From the NCBI GenBank assembly GCA_026120185.1, contig JANUWF010002362.1, forward strand, positions 2,817,001-2,881,000: a stretch of DNA of 64,000 nucleotides. Reading direction: 5' to 3'. The DNA is from Voacanga thouarsii. Its lineage: Eukaryota; Streptophyta; Magnoliopsida; Gentianales; Apocynaceae. Under the pieces are notes generated by a model. It was not told the origin of the DNA, did no database searches, and saw only the letters and a program-made list of their open reading frames with translations. Below, piece after piece: positions 37,017-49,997 of the stretch (positions are counted from its first letter, which is position 1; the number at the start of each line of letters is the position of its first letter). Position numbers and translations under genes: made by a program.

Positions 37017-38855
37017 GTATTGATGCAAGATAGGGCAGTAATAGTGTATATATCGAGGAAATTAAAACCCCACGAGAGAAATTACCCCACTCATGATTTA
37101 AAATTAGCAGCCATTGTGCTTGCCTTGAAAAAGTGGAAACATTATCTTTATAGGGCGGAATTTGAGGTTTTTACCGACCACAAAAGCTTGAAATATATCT
37201 TCACTCAGAAAGACTTAAATATGAGGCAGCGAAGGTGGATGGAGTTCTTAGAAGAATTTCGCTGCCCAATCAAGTACCATCCGGGAAAGGCCAATGTAGT
37301 GGCAGATGCATTAAGTAGAATAGGACGTATATCTACACTACGGATGGCACAAACTCCGGAGTTGGAAGCAGTAGCACTTGTGGGATGAATCAGGATGAAT
37401 AACATATCAATACAACCTGTATGGTTACAACAATTGAAAGGAGTTCAAGACCAAGATCGGGAGTTGCAGCAGATCAAGGCGAAAAGCAAGGAACAAAAGG
37501 AAACTGATTTTTGCGAAGATGACGCAGGGATCCTCCGATTTAAAGGGCGATATTGTATACCGAGACAGGCTGCTATGAAGTAGGAAATATTGACAGAAGT
37601 ACATCGGAGTAAATATACCATTCACCCGGGGGCAGTAAAGATGTATCAAGACTTGAGGCAGCATTTCTAGTGGATAGGTATGAAGAACGAGAAGACTCGG
37701 GTTGTTGCTAAATGTCTTACCTGTCAAAAGGTGAAGATAGATCACCAAAAACCAGGGGGATTACTGCAACCACTACCAGTACCTGAATGGAAGTGGGATG
37801 AAGTTAATATAGACTTCGTAACTGGTTTACCCGTAACCATTGGACAATGAGATACAATTTAGGTGATTGTAAATCGGTTAACAAAGACGGCTCACTTTAT
37901 ACCCATAAGTGAATGAGACTCTTTGGAGAAATTGAGTAAGATTTATATGGAGGAAGTAATCAGACTTCACAGAATACCTTCTAGTATTGTATCTGACCGA
38001 GACCCCAGGTTCACTTCTCGATTTTGGAGGAAAATGCAACAACTATATGGGACTACTCTGAAATTTAGCACCACAGCGCACCCTCAGACTGACAAACAGA
38101 CAAATCGGGTAATCCAAATTTTGGAAGACATGTTGAGAGCATGTGTGTTGGACTTTGGGAATAGATGGGTTGATAATTTGGCCTATGCGGAATTTGCCTA
38201 CAATAATGGTTATCAATCCTCAATTGGAATAGCACCGTTTGAAGCCCTGTATAGACGGAAGTGCCGATCTCCTCTATATTGGGAAACCTTAGGACAGCAT
38301 CAGGAGCAATATGATGTCTTGAATATGGAAAGGGCACGACAAAAGATGTTGCAAATTAAGGAAAAATTGGAGATTGCCCAAAGTAGGCAGAAAAGTTATG
38401 CAGATCACCATCGGAAAGATGTGGAGTTTAGTGTTGGTGATTTAGTATTCTTAAGGCTAACACCCCGACGGGGTAAGGGAACATGAAGGAAGAAGCTAGC
38501 TCCATGGTATATTGGACCCTTTCCCATCACCGAGAAAGTGGCAAAAGTGGCTTATAGATTAGGATTACCATCGGAACTTCAAGGCATCCATGATGTATTC
38601 CAAGTATCACAACTTAGACGATATATAACCGATCCTAGTCATATTTTGAGTGATGATGCCATAGAGTTATCACCAAATTTAAACAATGCAGAAAGGCAAG
38701 TTAAAATCCTAGAGCGCGCCGAAAAGAAGTTGCGGCAAAAGCAAATCCCACTTGTTAAGGTGTTGTGGAGCCATCATCCTGTGGAGGATGCTACGTGGGA
38801 GACAGAACCAGAAATGTATAAGATTTATCCAAAACTCTTTGAAGGTGAGTCATAA
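37017..38855 (+). pseudogene. pol: Gypsy pol, second part: RNase H, integrase, chromodomain-like end
   Basis: RNase H resumes with [20 protein letters not shown] and ends with [11 protein letters not shown] and a NVVADALSR motif. Integrase follows, with an HX-type zinc segment ending CLTCQKVK (37717-37740), the catalytic core residues in NIDFV, VSDRDPRF and ILEDMLRA, and the FAYNNGYQSS and FEALYRRKCRSPLYW blocks. The C-terminus (DVFQVSQLRRYI, then VLWSHHPVEDATWE) is chromodomain-like, which in this lineage directs integration into heterochromatin. Stops occur near 37386, 37578, 37668, 37848, 37857, 37914 and 38484; no frameshift is seen. The stop at 38853 is the natural end, just before the polypurine tract. 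Confidence 0.9.
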
Positions 38856-38867
38856 ATTCGAGGACGA

Positions 38868-38889
38868 AATTCCTTTTAGGAGGGGAGAT
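38868..38889 (+). other. Polypurine tract of the gypsy element
   Basis: The purine-rich aggaggggagat sequence lies directly before the 3' LTR start and 13 bases after the pol stop codon. It would prime plus-strand DNA synthesis. Confidence 0.8.
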
Positions 38890-39034
38890 TGTAATAACTT
38901 GCCTTATATAAAGGATTTACATAGGGAAGACTTGTTTAAAATAAGAAAAAATATAAAAGGAATTAATTATATATTTTTCTTTTTCTAATATTAATAGTAT
39001 TATTAAGGCCACAAATTAATAATAATAATAATAG

Positions 39035-39100
<66 letters not shown>

Positions 39101-42100
39101 TGTTATTTTAAATTTTATTTCATTATTGCTATTATTCTATAACCATTACTATTATTTTATATTTATTATTTAATACCAAAATCTCTTGGCAATATTAAAT
39201 TATAGTATTATTATATCCAATATTTATATTGAATTATTATATTATTCTTACTATTATTTTATATATATATATATATATAATACAATTAATATCATGAATA
39301 TCTTAGCTATATCATATTATCTACAAAGATAATTTAGAGGGCCCACAAGAAATAAATGAAGATGGCCTACAAGCATGATATTCTTGACAAAGTTAGACCA
39401 CTCTTACACTTCATTTGACCAAGATTAATTAAGTTAAACTAGATTAGGGCAAGTTAACTATAATTATGCATGGCCATGCAAGGTTAGCAAATATATTAAT
39501 CTTGAGAAGTTTTAAGGATTTCTACAAGCTTCTACATGGTTCTAAAATTTTCTAGGATATTCTACAAGGTTCTTTTAAGTTCTATGAAAGCCTAAAAGCT
39601 TCTAGAATGACCAACAAACCTTAATTTCTTTTAGTAAGACCAAGAAAAACAAGCTATATAAACAGGAGCAAGGGGGGGGACTTTCGGCCAAGAGAGAAAG
39701 CTGGGAGAAGAGGAGAAAAACAGAAAAGTGAAGAGAGGAAAGGAAAGGAAGAACAAAAGAAAGACTAAGGGAGAGAGAGAGAGATTTTTCGGCAGCAAGA
39801 AAAGGAAAGAAAGAAGAACTAGCAGCAAGGAGAAGGAAAGGAAAAGGAAGGAAAGGAAGGAGTGTACAACTTTGCCTTCATCTTGGAAATGTAAGAGCTC
39901 ACCTCTCAAAACTTAAAAGAATGATACTAGAAGTTGGAAGATATTTGCATATGAATATCGTTGAAAATATCTTGATTTTGTGATGGTTATTGGTTGACCG
40001 GTTGGGTTGGTGATGAATTAGGTCTGATTTTCAGTACATTTAATGTATTTTGGAGTGATGGTATGCTGGAAATTTGGAAAGGAAAAAGATAGAAATAATA
40101 AGGAAACTAGAAGAGCTTTTGGATACTAACCAATAACTAGCTTGTGTTGTTTGGAAATAACAAAGGAAATCTGAGTAGGAGTGGCTGGAAGTGAAGTATA
40201 ACTAATCCTAGAAATGTCTTAGACTAGTTAGAAAGGATTTGGAACAAGTTTTGTGGAGGTTGTGAGGGTTTAGCATGGCTAAGAGATCATGAACAATAAG
40301 AATGGTGAAAACTGCCAAAAATTTACTGGTTCGGTAAATAGGGGATAATTTATTTGTTTGGATAAGAGAGAAGTGCTAGGTATGAAAATCCATTGGAATA
40401 CTGATATTGGGATGTTAAATGAAGAACTGTAGGGTTTAAATGTGATAGGAAGTGTCGAAGAAACCATAGAAATAAGTTAAAACAAGTTGGGCTTCTAAAC
40501 TGTAATTTTGAACCTCCAACTCGGAACAGTAAGTTTAGCTGAAAAACTGAACGAAATGGAGAGAGGTTTGAATACCCCATGACCTGAAGTTGATATAGAA
40601 ATGTCTTAGGAGTATTTTGGAAGTAGTTTCACCTCATTTAGACCTGTATTGAAAGAGATATGTACAAAATACCAGAAGATGACAAAACTGAACTCCAAAC
40701 TCGGAACAGTAGAATTAACCGAAAAACTGTACGAAATGAGATGGAGTTTACATGTCTCATGACCTGGAATTGATAGAGGGATATCTTAGGAATATTATGA
40801 AAGTAACCTCACTTTATTTGGACCTATACTGAATAAGTTATGTGAAGAATAGTGGAGGATGGTAAAGCTGTAAAACCAGAAAATCCTCCAAAGCATTAGT
40901 CCATTTATTTCTTTAGGGAAATTATAGAAACCTTATTTGAACCCATTAAGTAATAATACAGAGATATACTAACGGTATAGGTGAACCAAGTCGAGAGAAC
41001 TCCTTTTAAGACTATACAAGTGCAGCTTCGACTTAATATACAAAGTGAGTCCCTTGATTTTAAAACTACTATTACCTATGTGTTTTCTGACAAAATTTAA
41101 TGTTTCTCTGATATAAACTATGTCTTCTTGATATGATTGAAGTCTATGAATCCAGTCTAATTGATATTTACAAAATGTTTCAATAAGTTTTCTTCATGCT
41201 TAAAGGCTTCCGAGATGAAATTCATATAATTTTGATAGTTCTTAAAAACACCCACTCGGGTGATGTAAACATTTTAGAAAATGATATTTAGCCCCAAGAA
41301 TGAGTTGTTTGAATTCCCTTTGGGGAGAGCAGACTCCTTTCAAAGGAGAATATTGAATATGTGAATCAATGATGTTGTTGAGTACTCAGCGAGGGCTTTG
41401 ACTTTTGTACTAGCTCTCGTTAAAGATAGAAACCCAAATAACCTGGTCCAGTTATTGGGCTTATCTTACTCCGAACGGGGCAACGGGACAATGGAATTAG
41501 CCATCCCTGGCTAGCAGTTGTGAGCTCGACAATTGCCTATTGATTATGATGGTGGGTTGTTCACATGATACCGAGCGGGGACACTCGGTGTGTTCAATCC
41601 CTTGCCACCTCAATGGTGATTGACATCAGGATTGGGACTCCTGGCTTATGGTGGCAAGTAAAAGATCCCTAAGTGCACGGTGAGGTACATTTGTACACTG
41701 CTCACCCTTCCGGCATAACACAGGTGACGTGTTGTAAGGCGCAATCCCTGGCATAAGAGACCATGTAGCCGAAGGCGAAGTTTCTTGAACTTTGCACGCG
41801 GGTCGTACTTCTAAATGGGGAAGAAGCTGCATTTATTGAATTAGGGGCCATATGTTTGGAAGCCATTGTTTTTCGAAAGTACATGATAGATTGAACCTAA
41901 ATTTATCAATTACCGCTGTTTCCTGTTATAAAATTTATTTCAGCAAAGAAAGTAAAAATCGACTTTATCTTCTATGCAAAACACTGGCACACACGGGACT
42001 TACTGAGTATACCACTCACACGTTTGTTTGTCTTTTTTTTAGGAATTGGTGCTGAAGACTAACGACGGTACTACCCAGACTTCACCTCCAGCACTAGATA

Positions 42101-42370
42101 GTGAATCTTTTAGTATGATCAGTGTACATAGTTGATGAAATGATTTTGGCTTGTGTATTTTGGGAACCATGATGATGTATCTAGCTTAACTTATATATAT
42201 ACATAATGAAAGAGCATGTTTCATATTACTTAAGTTTTGATTTTTTTTTTTTTTACCTACTTATTTTAAGTTCTATTCGTTATAAAGACCCCTAGCCTAA
42301 GATTTCAGTTGGGGCAACATTCCACCTGAACCCGGCCCACTACGACAAGGTAAAAATATGGGGTGTTGCA
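38890..42370 (+). repeat. 3' LTR of the gypsy element
   Basis: Starts TGTAATAACTTGCC after the polypurine tract and ends GGGGTGTTGCA before the AAATT duplication. It differs from the 5' LTR by scattered substitutions and by an expanded AAT/ATT block (39018-39099), a shorter (AT)n run (39260-39279), an extra ~20 bases near 41780 and an extra ~20 bases near 42161. The TATA word lies at 39654-39662. Confidence 0.93.
39018..39099. repeat. (AAT)n-(ATT)n self-complementary microsatellite in the 3' LTR
   Basis: AAT units with one AGT-type interruption to about 39052 are followed by ATT units to 39099. The halves are reverse complements. The 5' LTR has only a short AT-rich equivalent near 25998-26020. 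Confidence 0.9.
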
Positions 42371-44686
42371 AAATTTGTACATGTCCAATCAAATTATGTA
42401 CTTAATTATCACTTTAATACTTTTTTCAGCGTGAGAAGCAAGGAGATGACTTACATTTGGTATTTTTCAAATAATTTAGATATTTTTCGAATTCTACTCA
42501 GACAAGACTTTTCAAGCCACGAATTTTGGTGTCAATGGAGTTATAAATACAAGAAAAACACAAGTGAAATATGTGATTTGAAGGATCCAAGATAGCAACT
42601 TATTTTTCAAAGACAAATTCACCACTTAAAAGAACATTGTTCAAAGGAGGTTTACAAGAGAAAAAGAAAGACTTGTCTATGAGTTATATTTTTTATTCTT
42701 TGTTTACTTTTCTAGATCAATGATGTACTTAATATTTTGATTGTAATTGGATATTTTTTTTTTGGAGATTATGATTTTGAGTTAATTGGGATTTTGTTCA
42801 TTCTATTGTTATCTTTGGTATTTGATTACTTGTTATCATTGATTATTAATGCATTTTCTTCTAATTGACTTAAAAAATGACGTTGGAAGTTCATTGCATT
42901 GATTTCATATTTGTTAGATCTTAATAGACTTGTAAATGAAGTTAAGATTAAAGAACTAAAATAATCAAATAATGGTTTATTTCACCTAGAGTATATGGTT
43001 ATTAACTAATTTCATATTAATTATCATGTAGAGTATATAGGTAATTATTGAAGAAAGAATTTAATGCATCTTTTGACTATTTTAGTGCGATTGAGAAACC
43101 TGCTAAAATAATCAAAAGATAATGGTTCCATGGATTGGGAACGAAGTGGAGTCTACACAAGTGAGTCCATGACTTGAGATATAATTAAATTTTACTTAAT
43201 TCCTTCATGATGCCAAGATGACAATTGATTGTGATGAATGTTAAATGATTTAATATTATGTTTTCAAGATAATTGTCTAGTTACCTGAATTATATCCTTG
43301 AGTTATATATGTATACTTTTTGTTTACTTTTCATTATTTTATCACGTTATTAGGTCAGTTAAACAATGAGTGCAAAGTGATTAGTGTGTACTTGTTTTCT
43401 TGAGGATCGATACTCGTTAATTCCCTATGCTATGCTTGCGATGAGTATATTTGCTCGTATGTGTTATTTGGGATTAAAATTTTAATTAAAAATTGGTTAG
43501 TTATAGATTTAAATTTAATTATTACTGTTGTTACTCATTTTTCATTCAAAACACCTACAAACACAGAAGAATACAAAATGAGTAGAAATGATTTGATCAC
43601 TGCTACGTGTACCTAGTCTATTACATATTTCTAAGACTCATCTTATCTTTTATTTTATCTCTAAATTACAATAATTGATTACTTTAAACAAGATATTCTC
43701 CACTATTCATCTTTATTTTTCTTTAAAATATACTCTTAATAATTCCTATCTTGCACACTTTGCAAACATTTGTAGACCAAATAGAAGTTCAGCATAATGA
43801 TGAAAGACCTTTTTAGATAGTTCATTGTCTAAAAAAAAATACATAGTTTATTCTAACAATATTATACAAAAGGTTGAAATATATCAAATCCTCCAAACAA
43901 AACTTGGAAATATATCTAACAATATCATGTAAACACACATACCTTTGGTGCACTAGGAAAAGAAAAGAATAAGCTATGGACAAAAAATAAAGAAACAAAT
44001 TATTTTAAAAGGACAAATAATTATTTAAGTTCGCAATCTATTCATTTTATAGTAACTTAACCTTACAACTTTAATTTCACTTTTAAGGTTCTCAATATAA
44101 ATTTTTGCATTTATTTTAGTTCCCTCCACTACTAAAGCATTAAAGTCTAACAGAAATATGCATGCTTATGCCATGTGATTAGAAGGCTAAATGGCAAAAT
44201 TAGAAATTCTAAATTCTAAACCTTCAAATGAACTTAGGCTTTGATTGGTTTGCAAAAGGGGAAAGGGAGGGAAAGGGAGAGGGGGAAAGGCTTCTTTACT
44301 TCCTTTAGTGGAAGTAATCATATTTACTTTTGTTTTGTTTGATATGAGTAGAAAGGAAGTGAATAATAAATACTTACTCTTATTTAGTTCTATAAAAAAG
44401 TGGAGGGGAAGGTGATGATATTTTGTCAAATTTACTATTATACCCATACTACTAAAGAAGTAAATTAATTTATTTGTATTTTTTTTGATATGATTGGAAG
44501 TGAAATAAATAATTATATTATAAGATTGAGGCAAATTGTTATACATTAGACAAGTCATTAATAATTTATTAGACAAGATATTAATATTTTTCAAAGAAAA
44601 TTAATATTAGACAAATAAAAAATGTTTGCTTTAGTGCTAGAAAGGGTGGTGCAAAAGGATAGAGAGTATAACAACGGTGAAAGAAA

Positions 44687-44717
<31 letters not shown>

Positions 44718-44886
44718 AGTTAACAAGTTAGGAAAAAGTAAAAGGAAGAAATAAAAAATTTAATAACAAAAAAATGTAAAAGTTAGAAAATTTTGAGGTC
44801 ATTTTGGTTTTTATAATGGAAGGATTGATTGTACCAATCCTTCCAAAATGGGAGAGGCAAAAAATCTAATGTGGAGGCGAAGGGAA
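42371..44886. other. Unassigned AT-rich sequence between the gypsy and copia elements
   Basis: The first ~200 bases should continue the split CACTA gene, but no transposase sequence is recognisable. The block at 43390-43480 (gaggatcgatactcgttaatt, later tttgctcgtatgtg) resembles the end region of some plant gypsy LTRs, so another LTR fragment may be present. A G-rich block (44235-44300), an (AT)n run (44690-44716) and no convincing gene complete the segment. Confidence 0.35.
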
Positions 44887-46694
44887 TGTTGGAAAGTATG
44901 CCCTTAAAGATTATGTATTTTGTGTAAATTGTAATAAAATGTTTATTCATTCAATTTAGTTTGTTTCTTATATTATTGCACATTTAAGGTCCAAGTATGA
45001 CAAGTAATAGTCTATGTGTTCGGTCGTTCTTCACAGTAAGGTATAGACCATGGGTACTTGTCATACAAGTAAAAATAAGTTCTTAGTCGTATGATGGAAT
45101 TGGGCATTTCATCAAGGTAAAACTATTATGCCATGAGTTCTAATGAGGAATGGTTTACCTTGAATCATTGAGAAGTTCACTCACATTATTGGCATAAGTA
45201 TATTTTGAATACGTAGAACTAAACCTGTAGTAGTGGTCTCTCTTAAAGTACTATAATTATAGAGACCAGACTATTACTGCTATAGCGTAGATAAATACCT
45301 TCATACTTAAGTATAAGTTGGTGGTCTGGCGAAGCTAGGGTTTTATACTTTGATATATGTTGGGTGAGATTTTTTTTGTGAGATTAATATCCTTGTATGT
45401 TGGATATATTATTCTAGTTAGTTAAAATGGACTCATGCAACAGAGTTTCTATGATTCACATAGTGAAGTTAAATCACCCCTTATGATTGTTCAAGATAAT
45501 CTAATAATTCAGGGCTCTAGGAACGTGACTTTAAAATGTGTACTTTTAGGTAGCTTCCAATGATAAGCAAATACATTCAAGTGAGTCATGGATTATCGGA
45601 CTAGAGATCTAAGGATGGTAGATGTTATTGAAATGCATTTTAGTACATTTATCCTGTCTCATTGATAAGTGTTACATAGAAGGGAATTTTCGTCATTTCA
45701 CATGTAAGTCAGAGACATTATTTTAGCAATATTATTCTTGGGGTCAATATTTTCATATGGTGATAAATAGAAATATTTAAAATAGTAAAATGCATCTATT
45801 TAATAGTAGAGGCATTTTGGTCATTTTAGTAGCCATGAATAATACGTCTTTTGGTCCCCATAGTAGCTCAAGTTACTTGGTGTTGTTTAGATACAATCTA
45901 GACTCAATGGATAATTATATGGAAGAGAATAAAATTTATTCTAAGAGTTCAATTAGAATTAATTAATTAGTCTCGGATTTTTATAAGGCCCAAAAAAGAT
46001 AATTAATTAGTTAAGAGAATTAAACTGGAATAAATTAATTAATTGAGCTGATATATGTTGACATATATTAAGAGTCTAATTATAATTAAGTAATTAGTCT
46101 TGGGTATTTAATGAATCCTAGAAAAAGATAATTAATTAATTAAAAAGATTGGGCCAATCCTGGACTGATTTATGAGCACAGCACCAAGCCCTTTATGGCT
46201 TCATGATTTCGGCCATTAGGGCTTGAGGAAGCCCTAATGCTGGCCGAAATTAAGAGGCAGAGAGTGGATGAAAAAAAGAACATTGGTTGTTTGTCTGTTC
46301 TCCTCTCTCAAAAGTACCGTCTCTCTCTTTCTCTCTTCTGAACGTTTTTTTTTTTTTTTTTCTCTTCCTCCTTTCTAGAAGGAGAGTATCTTGATTTTCC
46401 AAAGAAGGAACTTTCACCAAGCTAACCTAATAGCAAGGTAGAGTCATACTCCGAAAGACGAAGAGAGGAAGTTTGGAGACACTTGATGCATAAGAATAGA
46501 AGATTGGCCGGAATACCAGTCGAATCGTAAGCATCTCCTTCTCCCCTTCCAACGCAAGTTCCAGTGCAACCCGGCCCCTTGTTGGTTAATCCGCGATCAA
46601 TAAAAAAAAGTAAGTATTCTCTCCTAAATGTAGCTCAAAAAACTGAAAAATTTTCCACTGCATTTTCTTTGATATTTTTCTTTTTTATCCTTCA
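44887..46694 (+). repeat. 5' LTR of the old copia element, 1,808 bp
   Basis: Starts TGTTGGAAAGTATGCCC and ends TCCTTCA two bases before the primer-binding site. It shares the order of blocks with the LTR at 47949 (tcttcacagtaaggtatag, gaatacgtagaac, agtagtggt.tct, cattttagtagccatg) but is clearly diverged. A Ser/Leu-rich pyrimidine tract near 46310-46370 lies in its R/U5 region. Confidence 0.85.
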
Positions 46695-46696
46695 AG

Positions 46697-46708
46697 TGGT
46701 ATCAAAGC
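46697..46708 (+). other. Primer-binding site of the old copia element
   Basis: tggtatcaaagc matches the complement of the initiator tRNA-Met 3' end at 11 of 12 positions, two bases after the LTR. Confidence 0.85.
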
Positions 46709-47948
46709 CACAATTTTCATCTAGGAGTATATACTAGGGTTAAAAACTAGAAAAGGTAGTTCCTTTACTATTAAAAATGAATCTTTTGTGAATTTATGTA
46801 ATCCCTCATACATTGGTTTTTAGAGTTCATATACGCCTCGCGGTTAAATGCATAGGATCATGTTTTCTAATGGTTTCCCCATTGTTTTTATGGTTTTGAG
46901 TAGATACGATGTACGCCTCGTGGTTAGAGGCATAGGTACTTGTAAAGGCATGTTTTATGTTTAATTTTACGTTTCTTTTAACATGTAAATTTTGGGGGCT
47001 GATGAACATGATTGTTGGAATTGTTGAGGGGCGAAAAATGGCTAAAAAGCAAGATTTTTTCAGAAATCGGCGAACTTCAAAATGGACCCGGCTTTAGGGG
47101 CCCCAATCAAACCAGGCACCAAGTCCACTCTGCCCAGCTAGAGGTTTTGGAGAAATAGAACAGTCCCGGCGCCAGGAGGGCCGAATGGACTGTGTGCCAT
47201 GTCCATTCTGCCCAGAGGCGGATACGCACAATTTTGTCCAAGAAAAAAAGGAGAGCACTGCTAAAATTCTGTACCTCAATTTTTTCTTGATGTAATCATA
47301 TTTTAAAACCATTGTATGAGGTTAATTTTCTACAATAGTTTTATTTATCTTTAGATGAATAATTTGCATGAAAATGAGTAGTAAATGATGGAACCACCTT
47401 AAGATTAAAAAATATCATTAATTTTTAATTCATGATGTTTAATTCATTGTTTGGTCACTTAGGAATAAATGAATAGTTTGAGCACGAAAAAGTTTACTTT
47501 TTTTTATCATGCTTATTTCATTTTTGCGATCAAATGCGCAAGTTCTTGTGAGACCAAAGTCTCACTAGATAGAACGGTTTTTGATAAAACGTTTTAATCT
47601 AAGAAACATTAAAAAAATAAAACAGTTCATGGTTTATTCTCTTAAAACTATTATTAATAATATAAATAATTTAGCTTTTAGAAAAACTAATAGAGCTTCA
47701 TAGGAAGATTAATATCATTCTAAGTTAAGTATATAACCATCATGAATCAAAACTTCCTTAAATAGGTAATGGTCTAGAAAAAGTTCCACCGATAGGATGG
47801 CAACTAATTCACCCCATCTACGGGCAATCTAGTGCTAAAAGCCTCCAACGTAGGTAGGTTAATCCTAGCAAATACCCTAGGCTTTTAATTTTACTCTTCC
47901 ATTAGTTTTAGATACTTGTGAAAATCCATCCACTTCCTACAAAGCTCT
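46709..47948 (+). other. Leader of the old copia element
   Basis: No gene is visible. The acgcctcg.ggtta...gcatagg words are duplicated near 46833 and 46912. A GC-richer stretch occupies 47080-47220. The last ~190 bases (47760-47948) resemble the leader of the younger copia before its gag. The leader continues after the nested element at 57784 and reaches the gag start at 57809. Confidence 0.6.
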
Positions 47949-49982
47949 TGTTGGATTGTATGCCCTCTTAGACTAGGTTTCTGATGTAAAATCGAATTGT
48001 TTAATAAAATAATTTATTTTCAGAAATTGTTTGTGAATTTACTTTTTGTTTGTGCACGATTTTTTTTGGAACAGACCCATTGTGTTTAAATAAGTGATCC
48101 ATGTGAATGGTGGTCTTTCACAGTAAGATATGGATCACGGGTTATTTAACACATAAACATTTGTTCTTAACCTATTGATGAGACTGGGAACCTCATCATG
48201 TTTAGGTTATTATGTTATGAATTCCAAATGGGGAATGGCTTACCTTTAGCCAGTGGGTAGTCCACTCACTTCATGACATAAGCGTATTTCGAATACGTAG
48301 AACAGGACCTGTAGTAGTGGTTTCTCAAAGTGCTATATGGTAGAAACCTAGACTACTACCGCTACAGCGTGGACTAGTACTCTACGACTTGAGTATGAGT
48401 TGGTGGTCTAGCGAAGCTGGAAGCATATACTTTGATTTGCTGTAGTTGAGGTTCTATCATAGGGCCAATATACTTGCATGTTGGGTATGTGTGACTAGTT
48501 AGTTAAGACAGACTTATACAAGATAGTTTCTGCACTATATCGCCCCTTGTGGTTGTCCGAATGGTCTACATTATCTAGGGCCCTGGGAAACATGACTTGG
48601 ATGTTTGCTTTAAGGTAGCTCCCTTGGAAAGCGGAAACACTCCAGGAAGTCGTGGATCATTGGACTAGAAGCCTAAGGATGGTAGATGTCATTTAGAGGG
48701 GTGTTAGTACACTTCTTCCTCTCTAAATGTACGGCGATGTGTAGAGGGGTATTTTAGTCATTTCACCTGTAGGTCGGAGACTTTGCGAATGCAGCATTGT
48801 CCTTGGGGTCAATATTTCCTTATGGTGATATTAGGAAATATTTAAAATGCAAAATATAGCTATTTATATAGCAGGGGTATTTTGGTCATTTTAGCAGCCA
48901 AGGCGATGTGTCTTTTTGGTCCTCGGGATAGCCCGTAAGTCCTAACTATTTTTGGGATGAGGAATTGGTCTCAGTTGAAGAGGATTTTATTTTATTTTGT
49001 TTTATTTTATTTTATTCAGGAAGTCTAATTTATTATTGGATTGGAATAAAATAAATAAATAAATAAATAAAATAGGAGTTGAGAGAAATTAATTATCTAG
49101 TTTATTTGGTTAATTAATTATTCAGGGCCTAGGTCCAGTATGAATAATTAAGAAATTAACCTGAGCTTAAACTAGGGGAAATAATTAATGTTTAATTATT
49201 TATTGGGTTATTTATGTAGGCCCAAGAAATAAATAATTAGAGGTTAATTATTATGGTTCATTTGGACTCATTAATTATTTATTGGGTTACTTATGTAAGC
49301 CCAGAAAATAAATAATTAATATTTATTATTTTGGGCCTTTTGGGTCCAAGAAAAATAATAAATATTTATCTGGCCCAATAGCTTGGACCTTAGGGTTTTT
49401 CCAGATACGGTTAAGAGGAGTTTAAGGTTAGGCCAAAGCTGTTTCTCAGGATAACATCCGGATATTTTGAAATCCCGGGGATATGTTTATCAGAGATTGA
49501 GAGACCTAATTTTGGCTAAAAAACATAAACAACTCTTTGAAAGGAAAAAACTCTAATTTTTCCCTTCTCAAGCAAAGACTCACGTGAGTCTCTCTCTCTC
49601 ACAAAACTCTCTCCTTCTTCTTGTTTTCTCTTGTTCTTTGCTAATCGATAGCGAACGAACCAAGGAGAATTGAGACCCTTCCTCTTCACCATAGTGTTCA
49701 CCGACTAGAGGGTAGGCTGAGGAATATCCCGAGAGCTGGAGAGCTAAGCGTTAATGCAAACAAGACGCAGTCGAAGGCTAGCGGGTGTTCAACCGGAAGC
49801 TCCTTCAACTGTGCAAAGCGAGGCGATTCCAGTCGTTCAATCCGCTCTTACTCAACCTAGAAGGGTTAAGGAGCGCAAAGGTATGATCTTCACGCTTCCG
49901 CATAGCCTTTATGGCCGCGTTTAATTTTTTTTTTGTCTCTATTTTCCCGTCCATGGCTTCCTGTGCTGCGTTTTGTCCATCA
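47949..49982 (+). repeat. 5' LTR of the young copia element
   Basis: 2,034 bp, TGTTGG...CCATCA. It includes a region with repeated ttattta/ttaatta words (48990-49370), a tcagagattgagagacc block and a pyrimidine-rich ctctctctctc block near 49590. It is nearly identical to 55744-57783. The short minus-strand frame at 49516 has a counterpart at 57315, which is simply the repeated LTR. Confidence 0.93.
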
Positions 49983-49985
49983 AAG

Positions 49986-49997
49986 TGGTATCAGAGA
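49986..49997 (+). other. Primer-binding site of the young copia element
   Basis: tggtatcagaga, three bases after the LTR, matches the initiator tRNA-Met complement at 11 of 12 positions. Confidence 0.85.

Larger units (their letters stand above)
25875..42370 (+). mobile_element. Complete Ty3/gypsy chromovirus (Tekay/Del-like) with a nested solo LTR
   Basis: Two LTRs of 3,382 and 3,481 bp, both starting TGTAATAAC and ending TGTT(A/G)CA, enclose a primer-binding site, an extra upstream frame, gag-pol in the order gag, protease, RT, RNase H, integrase, and a polypurine tract. A target duplication AAATT flanks the element at 25870-25874 and 42371-42375. The long LTRs and a C-terminal chromodomain-like segment point to the Tekay/Del lineage. 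The insertion split a CACTA transposase gene. It is inactive because of stop codons and a 4,315-bp insertion in RNase H. Confidence 0.92.

Noticed and set aside
42371..43600. Right end of the CACTA element
   Set aside because: No gccacgga words, transposase sequence or inverted terminus could be found after the gypsy 3' LTR.
44230..44880. Possible MITE with G-rich end near 44235
   Set aside because: I could not find inverted ends or a target duplication.
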